Of a DNA stretch of 64,000 nucleotides, positions 7,985 through 16,306 are shown piece by piece; the stretch's first letter is position 1, and the number at the start of each line of letters is the position of its first letter. The translations under genes were made by a program, and so were the position numbers. The notes beneath the pieces were generated by a model, which saw only the letters and a program-made list of their open reading frames with translations, was not told the origin of the DNA and searched no databases. Source of the DNA: Novosphingobium subterraneum (GTDB lineage: Bacteria; Pseudomonadota; Alphaproteobacteria; Sphingomonadales; Sphingomonadaceae); NCBI RefSeq assembly GCF_000807925.1, contig NZ_JRVC01000003.1, positions 124,001 to 188,000 on the forward strand, read 5' to 3'.

Positions 7985-10012
7985 TCAGCCCGCAGGCGCG
8001 TCGGGATAGCTTTCCAGCACCGGTCCCAGCGCTGCCTTGAGTGGGGCAAGCCACGGCTCGTAGGGCTTCCACGCCTCGAGCCCATCCTTGAAGATCGGCT
8101 GGCGGACCTGCTCGGAACTCGCCGTGCGCACGGCGCGCTCGGTCTTGTAGAATTCGAGACAGGCGGGATCGAACGGAATGCCGATGTAACTCAGCAGGCG
8201 CCGCACTTCGGCTTCGGTATCGGCGACCATGCGCTCGTAGATCACGCGATGGACGTGGCCGGGCGCTTGCGCATCCCACTTTGCCATCAGGTTGACGTAG
8301 TCGGCGTAGTAGCGACCGATGTCGGTCAGGTCATAGGTGAAGGTCTGGCCGCGCGCGAAATGCTGCTTCCAGCCGGAAAAGCAGCAAGACAGCGGGTGGC
8401 GCCGCGCATCGACCACCTTGGCGTTGGGCAGGATCAGGCGGATCAGGCCGACATGCTGCCAGTTGTTCGGCATCTTGTCGATGAACAGTGGCCGATCGGT
8501 CTGGCGGTGAACGCGGGTGCGCTCGATGTACTCCTCGCCCAGCCGCAGCCGGTCTGCCGGGGTGAGCGAGGCTATCATCGTGGCGAAATCGGCGAACTCG
8601 CCCTCGTCAACGCGCGATTGCAGGCGCGCGCCGATCATCATCAACTCGGGCAGTTCCATCGTGCCTTCGACCATCGGATGGCTCGACAGGATCTGCTCGA
8701 CCAGCGTCGAGCCTGAGCGCGGCAGGCCGACGACGAAGATCGGATCGGGCGCAGGGCAGCCACCTTCGCCCAGGGTGGCAATGAAGGCGGCGGTGAAAGT
8801 CTGCTTCGCGGCCTGCACTTCGGCGCTGAAAGTATCGGCATCATGGAGGATCATCGTGCGACGCAGGGCATTGCCCTTGTCGTAGTGCGCAAACGAGGCT
8901 GCGGCGTCCTTCGCGTCCTCGAAGGCCTTGCCGAGCGAGAAGTGCAGGTGGAAGACGTCCTCCTTGCGCTCATCCTGCGCCTCGCCGAGCGTGGCGAGGG
9001 CGGCCTCCATTGTGGCTATGTCGTCTGGCCCGAGCTTCACCGTCTTGAGATTGGCAAGGCTCCACCACGCTTCGCCCATGGTCGGCTGGCGGGAGACGGC
9101 GGCGCGATAGGCCTCGACCGCCTCGGCCTGCTGCCCCAGCGTCTTGAGCACGTGGCCGAGATTCTGCCAGACCTGCGGCTGGTCCGGGTCTGCGGCGAGC
9201 AGCTTGCGATAGAGACCCGCAGCGCGTTCCTGATGTCCGAGCCGCACCAGCACCGAGGCAAGGATCAGCTTGTGCCCCGGCGAAGGGATCGGCGAGGCCT
9301 GCAGCACTTCGGCATGATCGAGCGCTTCTGGCAAGCGGTTGGTCTGGAGCAGCAGGCGGATCAGGAAATCGCGCGCCAGATCGAAGCCGGGGGCGCTGGC
9401 CACGGCTTGTTCGACGCGCGCGATGGCGGGCGTCATCTCGCCCTTGCGCCAGGCGATTTCACCGTGGAGGCGCAGCGCTGGTGGGTCGTCGCCTTCGCGG
9501 GCGAGGCGTTCGGCGAGCATCCGGTCCGCACTCTCGAGATCGCCGTCCTGGACGGCGAGCGCTGCCTTGAGCAGGCCCGTATCGCACGAGGATGCGTGGA
9601 CGCCGGACAGATCTGCGCGCCATGCTTCGTCGGCGCGGCCAGCCTTGCGCAACTGCCGCGCGAGGAGGAACCAGCCGCCGGCGATGCGCGGCTGCAATTG
9701 GGTGAGCGCCTGCAGTGCTGCGATGGCGCGCGGCGTGTCGTTTGCTTCGGCAGCGGCTTGGCCCAGTTCCCACAGCACGGCGGGGACCCGACCATTGCCG
9801 CGGGCGAGGGCATCGAGCTTTGCCACTGCCTGCTTGCCCTTGCCCATGCGGCGCAAGGCGCGGGCGGCGAGGAATTCTGCGGGCGGAAAGCCGGGTGCCT
9901 GCCGCAGCACGACTTCGGCAGCTGACAGCGCCTTGTGCGGCGCGATTACGAGCAGCGCTTCGCCCTCGGCGAGGGCTTGCTGGGGCGAGGGCGCGCGCAA
10001 CTGCTGGATCAT
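7985..10012 (-). CDS. TPR-repeat sulfotransferase
   Basis: 675 residues. The first ~400 are tetratricopeptide-like helices (for example PQVWQNLGHVLKTLGQQAEAVEAYRAA). The C-terminal part is a sulfotransferase whose PAPS 5'-phosphosulfate loop reads VVGLPRSGSTLVEQIL near residue 430, followed by FIDKMPNNWQHVGLI and the 3'-phosphate-binding segment DARRHPLSCCFSGW. The family transfers sulfonate from PAPS to proteins or small molecules; the acceptor here is unknown. No signal peptide, so cytosolic. The start codon lies 9 nt after the stop of the leader protease gene, so it is the last gene of the amine dehydrogenase operon by position. That association is unexplained. Confidence 0.88.
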   Translation of the reverse strand: MIQQLRAPSPQQALAEGEALLVIAPHKALSAAEVVLRQAPGFPPAEFLAARALRRMGKGKQAVAKLDALARGNGRVPAVLWELGQAAAEANDTPRAIAALQALTQLQPRIAGGWFLLARQLRKAGRADEAWRADLSGVHASSCDTGLLKAALAVQDGDLESADRMLAERLAREGDDPPALRLHGEIAWRKGEMTPAIARVEQAVASAPGFDLARDFLIRLLLQTNRLPEALDHAEVLQASPIPSPGHKLILASVLVRLGHQERAAGLYRKLLAADPDQPQVWQNLGHVLKTLGQQAEAVEAYRAAVSRQPTMGEAWWSLANLKTVKLGPDDIATMEAALATLGEAQDERKEDVFHLHFSLGKAFEDAKDAAASFAHYDKGNALRRTMILHDADTFSAEVQAAKQTFTAAFIATLGEGGCPAPDPIFVVGLPRSGSTLVEQILSSHPMVEGTMELPELMMIGARLQSRVDEGEFADFATMIASLTPADRLRLGEEYIERTRVHRQTDRPLFIDKMPNNWQHVGLIRLILPNAKVVDARRHPLSCCFSGWKQHFARGQTFTYDLTDIGRYYADYVNLMAKWDAQAPGHVHRVIYERMVADTEAEVRRLLSYIGIPFDPACLEFYKTERAVRTASSEQVRQPIFKDGLEAWKPYEPWLAPLKAALGPVLESYPDAPAG

Positions 10013-10021
10013 GGTGCAAGC

Positions 10022-10705
10022 CTAGTCGGCACCGATCCTTTGCGGTGTACGCAAATCGGCGCAAGCTGCGATGACCTCGGCCCGGCTCCGCAGCCCATGT
10101 GCCGCGATCCAGCCGGTTACTTGCGCCACGGCGAAGCTGACGCCATAGAGGTTGCGGCGAGGTTCGACGCCGGGGATCGGGCGCGGGTAGCCTGAGGCGA
10201 TGACCATGAGGCGGTCGGGAGAAAGGCGCGGCTGGCCGCGCGGCAGGTCCCAGTCGAGGCCGACGCCGAGGACCTGAGGCAGGCATCCCGGCCAGCAGGG
10301 CTGTCCCTCGGCCTCGCAAGCAGCGACGATCAGCGCGCCACGGTCTGCTGCTTCCTCGGCAAGCAGGGCGAAGACCTCGGCATGGGTGGGGTTGGCGGTG
10401 CCGAGGCTGAGGTTGATCAGGTCGCATTCGGCTTCGAGCGCCTGCCGGATGCCCGTCGCCAGTGCGCGGGCCGAGGCGCGAAGGCCATCGCGGAAGACGC
10501 GGATGGTCAGGATCTCGGCGTTGGGCGCAAGCTCCTGGATTGCGGCGGTGACGGCGGTGCCGTGCCCAAGCTTGTCGACCGTTTCGAGCGGGTCGGTCAA
10601 CACCGTGCCATCGGCGAGAACCGAGCACCCCGGCAACAGCCGTGCCGCGTCGATGTGCGGGTGGGTGGGGTGGACCCCGCTGTCGATGACAGCAACCTTA
10701 GCCAT
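10022..10705 (-). CDS. qhpE: Subtilisin-like leader protease of amine dehydrogenase maturation
   Basis: A compact 227-residue S8 serine protease without signal peptide or propeptide. The triad is Asp8 (AVIDSGV), His48 (GHGTAV) and Ser190 (YGVSFA). In Paracoccus denitrificans the QhpE protease removes the leader of the gamma subunit after radical-SAM crosslinking; the cytosolic location and context here fit that role. The segment that normally carries the oxyanion-hole Asn (AAGNEG in subtilisins) reads AACEAEG, so that Asn seems to be absent. It overlaps the ABC transporter gene by 8 nt, indicating translational coupling. Confidence 0.88.
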   Translation of the reverse strand: MAKVAVIDSGVHPTHPHIDAARLLPGCSVLADGTVLTDPLETVDKLGHGTAVTAAIQELAPNAEILTIRVFRDGLRASARALATGIRQALEAECDLINLSLGTANPTHAEVFALLAEEAADRGALIVAACEAEGQPCWPGCLPQVLGVGLDWDLPRGQPRLSPDRLMVIASGYPRPIPGVEPRRNLYGVSFAVAQVTGWIAAHGLRSRAEVIAACADLRTPQRIGAD

Positions 10706-12395
10706 GGGCGGTGACCTGCGGTTCCCGGCGCGCCTTGCCTTTCTCGAGCCGGATCACGTGGTCTGCCATCTCGGCCAGCGCTGGCTTGTGCGTGATCACG
10801 ATCAGCGTGGCATGGGGCAGGGCGCGTCGCAGGCCGAGCGCGACGAGGCGTTCGGTTACCTCATCCAGTGCGGCGGTGGGCTCGTCGAGGATCAGCACGT
10901 CGGGCTGGCGCAGCAGGGCGCGGGCAATGGCGATGCGGTGGCGCTCGCCCGCTGAAAGCGCGAGGCCGCGCTCGCCGGTGCGGGTGGCCAGGCCTTCGGG
11001 CAGGCGGGCGATCAGCGGGTCCAGTCCGGCGGCAGAGGCGGCGGCGGCAATGTCATCGGACGTCGCGTCGGGCCGGGCGAAGGCGATGTTCTGCGCGATC
11101 GAGGCGTTGAACAGGAACGGGGCCTGATCGACCAGCAGGACGCGCGCGCGCAGGTCGGTAAGCGAAAGGTCCCGCAAGTCGGTGCCGTCGATGGTGACGC
11201 TGCCCTCGACGGGATCGAGAAAGCGCACCAGCAGGTCTGCCAGCGTGGACTTGCCCGCGCCGGATGCCCCGATGATAGCGGTGAGCGAGCCTGCCGGGAT
11301 TGCGAGGGTGGCATCGCGCAGCACCCGCTCGCGTCCGTGATGCATGGTCACGCCTTCGAAGCGGATTTCGCGGGCGACCAGTGGCAGCGGCCATGGCTTT
11401 TCGGCCTCGGTCACTTCGGGCGCGGTGTCGAACAGTTCGAAGATGCGGGCCAGCGCCACGCGCGCAGTGGCGAGACTGGCGGTGAGGCCCATCAGTGCCT
11501 GCACCGGGGCGAGGAGGCGGCCATGGTAGGTGATGAAGGCGACGAGCGCACCCACGGTCATGGTGCCGTCGATGATCTGCTTGCCGCCATAGAGGATCAC
11601 CGCCGCGCTCGATGCCGTCACAATCGTGCCGGGCAGTGCGCCGGTGAGGTACGAGGTGGTCTGCATGCGTAGCATCGTGCCGACAAAGCCGCTGTTGGCG
11701 CGGGCGAAGCGGCTGGCTTCGTGATCCTCGGCGCCGAGCGCGTTGACCGTGCGCATGCCGAGGATCGTGTCGGCCAGCAGGCTGCCGATATCCGCGCCAC
11801 GTTCGCGCATCTGCTGGGTGAGGTCGGTCATGCGGCGCTGGAAGTGGAGGAAGCTCACTACCGCAAACGGCACTAGCACCGTGCCGACGAGGAACAGCTT
11901 CCAGTCGAGCCATAGCATCATGCCGACCGAGCCGGCGAAGAACAGCATATTGCTCAATACGGAAAGCAGGGTGTCGCCCGCGACGCGCTGGACATCCGAA
12001 ACGTCCGAATTGAGCCGCGACATGAGGTCGCCCAGGCGGAAGCTGCCGTAGAAGCGCGGGGAGAGGCGCTGGAGGTGGCGCAGCAGCGCGACGCGCATGT
12101 CGAACAGCATCTGCGCCGAGAGCGAGACATAGCGGTAGGATACCAGAGCATTGACGGCAAAGCCGCCGACCGTTGCGCCCATCATCAGGGCGGCGATCCT
12201 GACCAGCATGTCCCAGTCGCGCTTCAGCAGCGCCTCGTCGATCATCAGCTTGGAGATCCACGGTTGGGCGAGCGTGAGGCCAGTGGCGATGAGGCTGCCG
12301 AGGAGGACCAGCACCAGCCTGGGAGCGTAGGGCTTCAGCCATGGCCAGAGGCGCTTGTAAGTGCTCCAAGGTGCGATTTTCGGCGCTTCGCTCAT
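10698..12395 (-). CDS. qhpF: ABC exporter (fused TM and ATPase) for the amine dehydrogenase gamma subunit
   Basis: 565 residues: a six-helix type-1 exporter domain (about residues 25-310), then an ATPase domain with Walker A GASGAGKST, signature LSAGE and Walker B VLILDEPTAALDE, plus the H-loop VITHKP. As a half-transporter it would work as a homodimer in the inner membrane. In the known system QhpF is the transporter thought to carry the crosslinked gamma subunit to the periplasm, since that subunit has no Sec signal peptide. It overlaps both neighbours by a few bases, consistent with an operon. Substrate assignment rests on context. Confidence 0.85.
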   Translation of the reverse strand: MSEAPKIAPWSTYKRLWPWLKPYAPRLVLVLLGSLIATGLTLAQPWISKLMIDEALLKRDWDMLVRIAALMMGATVGGFAVNALVSYRYVSLSAQMLFDMRVALLRHLQRLSPRFYGSFRLGDLMSRLNSDVSDVQRVAGDTLLSVLSNMLFFAGSVGMMLWLDWKLFLVGTVLVPFAVVSFLHFQRRMTDLTQQMRERGADIGSLLADTILGMRTVNALGAEDHEASRFARANSGFVGTMLRMQTTSYLTGALPGTIVTASSAAVILYGGKQIIDGTMTVGALVAFITYHGRLLAPVQALMGLTASLATARVALARIFELFDTAPEVTEAEKPWPLPLVAREIRFEGVTMHHGRERVLRDATLAIPAGSLTAIIGASGAGKSTLADLLVRFLDPVEGSVTIDGTDLRDLSLTDLRARVLLVDQAPFLFNASIAQNIAFARPDATSDDIAAAASAAGLDPLIARLPEGLATRTGERGLALSAGERHRIAIARALLRQPDVLILDEPTAALDEVTERLVALGLRRALPHATLIVITHKPALAEMADHVIRLEKGKARREPQVTAHG

Positions 12396-13396
12396 GCGGC
12401 CTGCTCGCGGCGGACGAGATCGAAGCCGTGAAGTGCAAAGCGAGGTTCGGGGAGCCTTGCGAGCAGCGCGGTGGTCTGATCGTAACCGGCCCGGGCGGCG
12501 GCGTACTGGTCATGCCACCATGGCCCTGCACCGCCATTGGCGTAGAACGGCAGTGACAGTTGCAGGTGGCGCCGCAGCGAGGCGAGCAGCAGGGAGTGGT
12601 AGTGGGTGGCGAGCATGGTCGGGTCCTCGCCCCGCGCGAGAGCGCCGATGACGGCGGCGGCAAGGATGCCCTCGCGCGCGGCTTGCGCGGTGCCGTCGCC
12701 GCAGATGGGGTCGAAGGCGATGGCGGACGTGCCGCAGGACAGCCAGTCGTTTCCGGCGAGTTGGGCCAGCATGCGTGGGCTGGTGTCGAACCGGCCGCCC
12801 GAAAGTTCGAGTGCGTCGATCAGCGGGCCGATCAGCGGCGCATCCTGCGTCAACGCTTGTGGATCGCCGCCGACGGCCAGCAGCCACGCTTGGCCGAAGC
12901 CATCGGGGATCAGGAACAGCCAGCCTGCGTCGACCGCCTCGATCCAGCAGGTGCGGACGGGGGCATCTGCTTTCAGAGTGACCCGCGCCGTCGCTGAAAT
13001 TCGCTCACCGAAGCGCAGCATCTCGCCGCAGGAAAACGGTGCCATCGCCTCAATCGTGAACGCTGTGTGCACCCGCCCCGGATCGCACAGGCCAGCCGGA
13101 TCGAGCGCCGCGGCAAGGTCGTCCTCCGAAACCACAACCGCCCCGTGCGGCATGGCAACCGCTTCAGCGCTGCCCCACTTGACCACCCGCTGATTGATCC
13201 GGGGCCTGTCGGCAAAGAGCGACGCATCACCGAACACGTCACGGAGCAGGGCGAGGGCCGGATCGCTGAGCATGATCACCGGCACCGGACGCCGCAGGCC
13301 GGGCTCGCGCAGACACGCGAACCCGGCCCGGTCCAGCAGGTGCGCGGCCGTAGCCACCGCGACGCCCTGCCCCCTCATGAGTATTTCCGACGTCAC
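12392..13396 (-). CDS. qhpG: FAD-dependent hydroxylase of CTQ formation
   Basis: 334 residues with a dinucleotide-binding start (LMRGQGVAVATAAHLL) and a later FAD-contact segment (IAFDPICGDGTAQAAREG) typical of flavoprotein aromatic hydroxylases of the tryptophan halogenase/geranylgeranyl reductase type. In the known pathway QhpG hydroxylates the gamma-subunit tryptophan during cysteine tryptophylquinone formation. The GxGxxG motif is degenerate (GQGVAV). The start overlaps the beta-subunit stop by 4 nt and the stop overlaps the ABC gene by 4 nt. Assignment leans on the operon; an isolated sequence would be called only a flavin-dependent oxidoreductase. Confidence 0.78.
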   Translation of the reverse strand: MTSEILMRGQGVAVATAAHLLDRAGFACLREPGLRRPVPVIMLSDPALALLRDVFGDASLFADRPRINQRVVKWGSAEAVAMPHGAVVVSEDDLAAALDPAGLCDPGRVHTAFTIEAMAPFSCGEMLRFGERISATARVTLKADAPVRTCWIEAVDAGWLFLIPDGFGQAWLLAVGGDPQALTQDAPLIGPLIDALELSGGRFDTSPRMLAQLAGNDWLSCGTSAIAFDPICGDGTAQAAREGILAAAVIGALARGEDPTMLATHYHSLLLASLRRHLQLSLPFYANGGAGPWWHDQYAAARAGYDQTTALLARLPEPRFALHGFDLVRREQAA

Positions 13397-14481
13397 TGGG
13401 TTATGATCATCCCCGCGCCGGTGGTGTCGTTGCCGAGGTCGATGGTCTTGACGTGGCTCAGGGTCTGCGCATCGTACATCTCGATGTCGTAGCTGGCGCC
13501 ATAGATGTAGAGCAGCTTGCCATCGCCCGACATGCCGAACTGGAAGCGCGTGCGGCAGGGGAACTCGGCCTTGTTCTTGACCAGGTTGGTGGTGAGGTCG
13601 AGGTGCCAGAATTCGCAGCGCTTGTTGCCGACCTTCTCCTGCGTGACGACGGTCCAGCCCTCCTTCATGTCCTTCGATACCTGCAGGCCGGCCATGCCGC
13701 CGCCGACCGGGGCGGGGCCAATGGGGCGGAAGTCGAAAGTCTTGGTGACGAGATCGAAGCGACCCACGCCATAGACCTTGTTGCGGATGTAGGGGTCCTG
13801 CGCGGTGAACATCGAAACGTACTGGTCAGGATTGCGCAACGTCTCCACGCCGCCGCCGAAGCTGACGCCTTCGATGCCGGTCGCCTCGGGCTTCGAGAAC
13901 TCCAGGCGATCCTTTACCTTGAGCGATGCGGTATCGACGACCAGCACCTTGTCGCGGATCAGGAACAGCGTGGTGCCGTCCTTCGACAGCATGTAGTTGC
14001 CGCGGCCAGCGCCGTTGCGGACGTCCTCGTCGGGCACGTCTGCGGTGCGCACGACGGCCTTCTTCGTCAGGTCGATCACGCCGAACATCTGCGGGCTGAC
14101 GGTCCAGCGATCCTGCAGCTTCTCGAACTTCTGGATCATCGTGTAGAAGAAGCGGCCCGTGGGATCGGGCACGCCGCCGCCGAAGCGGTAGCGCACGGTC
14201 GGCGTATTCAGGCTGAAGGAATTGACCACCTTCCTGGTCGCCGTATCGATCACCTCGATGCCGCTGGTGGTGATCGTGGAGACGTAGATCTTCTTGCTGT
14301 CGTTCGAGATGCGCATCGCGGTGGGCAGGCCAGAGGCCAGCGTGATGCGATCCTTGATCTCGCCGGTCGCCTCGTCGACGATCAGCATCTTGTCGGGGTA
14401 GGACCCCATGAACACGGTCGATGCGTGCGCCGGCGCGGCGGTCGCAAGAAGGGGCAGGAGCGCGAGACCAAGTTTCTTCAT
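13393..14481 (-). CDS. qhpB: Quinohemoprotein amine dehydrogenase, beta subunit
   Basis: 362 residues from ATG 14481. A signal peptide (MKKLGLALLPLLATAAPAHA) is followed by a seven-bladed YVTN/WD-like propeller with repeated segments such as KMLIVDEATGEIKDRITLA, GIEVIDTATRKVVNSFSL and KVLVVDTASLKVKDRLEF. In the known enzyme the beta propeller holds the small gamma subunit and helps build the active site in the periplasm. It follows the gamma gene by 47 nt. The frame stays open further upstream into the gamma gene, but the signal peptide fixes the start here. Confidence 0.9.
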   Translation of the reverse strand: MKKLGLALLPLLATAAPAHASTVFMGSYPDKMLIVDEATGEIKDRITLASGLPTAMRISNDSKKIYVSTITTSGIEVIDTATRKVVNSFSLNTPTVRYRFGGGVPDPTGRFFYTMIQKFEKLQDRWTVSPQMFGVIDLTKKAVVRTADVPDEDVRNGAGRGNYMLSKDGTTLFLIRDKVLVVDTASLKVKDRLEFSKPEATGIEGVSFGGGVETLRNPDQYVSMFTAQDPYIRNKVYGVGRFDLVTKTFDFRPIGPAPVGGGMAGLQVSKDMKEGWTVVTQEKVGNKRCEFWHLDLTTNLVKNKAEFPCRTRFQFGMSGDGKLLYIYGASYDIEMYDAQTLSHVKTIDLGNDTTGAGMIITQ

Positions 14482-14528
14482 GGGTCGGGTCTTCCGATGC
14501 TGAAATGTCAGGAGTGGAGGCGGGCCGC

Positions 14529-14855
14529 TCAGGGGAAGATGATGTCGAGGCTGCGCCAGTCCTTGGCCGCGGTCGCGCAATTGCTGGCCCAGTCGGGCGA
14601 GTAGTTGACGTGATCTGGGACCTGCACCGGCCAGAAGCAGGTGACGTAGCAGTCGTAGATGTCGCGCTCCGCCGGCTGGCACAGGCCTGCCGTGCCGCCG
14701 CCCGCATCGACCTCCCAGCCGGGCGAGAACGAGATCGAGCAGCCCATTGGCGTGTGCATCGGCTTCTGCTGGAGCGCGACGACGTCCTCTTCGGTCGAGG
14801 CGATCGTTTCCTCGATCCGCAGTGCCTTCTTGTTGAGGGGTTTCAGGTGCTTCAT
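14529..14855 (-). CDS. qhpC: Quinohemoprotein amine dehydrogenase, gamma subunit with CTQ cofactor precursor
   Basis: 108 residues: a leader of about 32 residues, without Sec features, and a Cys-rich core. Compared with the P. denitrificans mature subunit as I remember it, all crosslink positions keep their spacing: Cys39-Glu48, Cys59-Asp65 and Cys73-Asp81 for the three thioether bridges, and Cys69-Trp75 for the cysteine tryptophylquinone. An additional Cys93 is present. The tail ends KDWRSLDIIFP. The peptide would be crosslinked in the cytosol by QhpD, hydroxylated by QhpG, cut by QhpE and exported. ATG overlaps the qhpD stop (ATGA). Confidence 0.95.
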   Translation of the reverse strand: MKHLKPLNKKALRIEETIASTEEDVVALQQKPMHTPMGCSISFSPGWEVDAGGGTAGLCQPAERDIYDCYVTCFWPVQVPDHVNYSPDWASNCATAAKDWRSLDIIFP

Positions 14856-16306
14856 GACAAGCCCTTTCGTGCAGCAAAGCGTTCAAGAAATTCAGGGTTA
14901 CGCTGGGCGACGGTGCCGTAGATCTTGAGGCAGGCCTCGGTCCATTCGCGGATCCAGTCGCAGTAGTGCAGGTTGGCGTGGCCGGTATCGCCGTAGCGGA
15001 CGAAGGCCTCGTGATGGCAGCCGCCGGCGCAGAGCGGGCGGGCCCAGCACGACGAACATTCATACTTCGCGCCAACGTGCCCGCGCGTCAGGAAGTCGGT
15101 GCGCTTTTCCTTGTCAAGGCCGGTGGTGACGTGGCCGAGTACGTGGGTATCGGCATCGGTGAAGCGATGGCAGGGTGAAAGGTCGCCCGAAGGGCTCACT
15201 CCCACCAGCCCGAGACCAGCGCCGCAAGGGTGCGACTTGTTGGTGCCCTGGATCAGCTCGCTGATCGTTTCCGACACGTTCGAGAAACCGTGCATTTCCC
15301 CGCGCAGAGCATAGGCGAGCCACTCGGCGGCGAGTTCGTGGAACGCGGCGACGACCGTGTCCATGCCCTCGTCATCAAGCGTGTAGGCCTGTGCGCCGGA
15401 GTCCGTCACCGGCGCGAAGCCGACTTCGTGGAAGCCCAGGTCATCCTTGAGGTGACGGTAGATGCGGATCACGTCGGTCACGCCTTCGGTCAGCGTGACG
15501 CGGGCGGTGATGGCGCGGGTCTTGTGCCCGGCGATGAGCTTCCTGAGGCGCGGTTCCATCACCGCATAGGAACCCTTGCCGTTCTTGTAGACGCGGTGGC
15601 GGTCCTGCAGGTCAGGCGGGCCGTCCATCGAGACGGTGACGCCGATCGCCTGGTCCGAGAGGAACTGGATGATCTCGTCGGTCAGGAGCGTGGCGTTGGT
15701 CGTCAGGCTGTAGGTCATGCGCTTGGCCATCGCCGCTGCCGCTTCGTTGGCATAGAGCACCACGTCGCGCAGCAGCTTGAAGTTCATCAAAGTCTCGCCG
15801 CCGAAGAAGGTGATGTGCGGCACTTCCCGCTCGCCCGAACTCTTAAGCAGGAAGTCGACCGAGGTCTTCGCCGTCTCCAGCGTCATGTACTTGGGCTTGC
15901 CTGCGGGCGTGGCGATCTTGTCCGCGCCGAACTCGTAGCAATAGGTGCAGGCAAGGTTGCACTGGTTGGTGACGTTGAGCACCAGCGCCTGGAGCGGGTA
16001 GTCCTCAGGGGGTGCCGCGGGGGCGAGCGGGGCTTCGCGGATCTCGTCCGAGACTATGCCCCGCACCGCGCGCAGTTCGCGGATCAGGTCTTCGGCATCG
16101 GCGCGCGAATAGCCCTTTTCGACCAGCCCGGCGACCATCTCGCCATAGGCCATCTGCCGTTCGCCAAGGATCGCCATGACGCTGGCGGCGCCTTCATCAA
16201 GCGCGAAGATTGCGCCAGCAGAGGCAAGGTAGACGAAACCTGCGCCATCGGCCTCGAACAGGTGGATATCGCCGCGGCGATACTTTGGAGCGAGGATCGT
16301 GGTCAC
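14852..16306 (-). CDS. qhpD: Radical SAM/SPASM peptide-crosslinking enzyme of amine dehydrogenase maturation
   Basis: 484 residues from GTG 16306, which overlaps the qhpA stop as GTGA; a longer frame extension has no family resemblance. The radical SAM cluster ligands are Cys116, Cys120 and Cys123 (NQCNLACTYC), with a GGE motif in ITFFGGETLMNF. The C-terminal SPASM region carries several Cys (CGAGLGLVG, SPCHRF, CSSCWARPLCAGGCHHEAF) for auxiliary 4Fe-4S clusters. QhpD forms the intrapeptidyl Cys-to-Asp/Glu thioether bonds in the gamma subunit. An N-terminal domain of ~95 residues resembles the leader-recognition region of such enzymes. Confidence 0.93.
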   Translation of the reverse strand: MTTILAPKYRRGDIHLFEADGAGFVYLASAGAIFALDEGAASVMAILGERQMAYGEMVAGLVEKGYSRADAEDLIRELRAVRGIVSDEIREAPLAPAAPPEDYPLQALVLNVTNQCNLACTYCYEFGADKIATPAGKPKYMTLETAKTSVDFLLKSSGEREVPHITFFGGETLMNFKLLRDVVLYANEAAAAMAKRMTYSLTTNATLLTDEIIQFLSDQAIGVTVSMDGPPDLQDRHRVYKNGKGSYAVMEPRLRKLIAGHKTRAITARVTLTEGVTDVIRIYRHLKDDLGFHEVGFAPVTDSGAQAYTLDDEGMDTVVAAFHELAAEWLAYALRGEMHGFSNVSETISELIQGTNKSHPCGAGLGLVGVSPSGDLSPCHRFTDADTHVLGHVTTGLDKEKRTDFLTRGHVGAKYECSSCWARPLCAGGCHHEAFVRYGDTGHANLHYCDWIREWTEACLKIYGTVAQRNPEFLERFAARKGLS

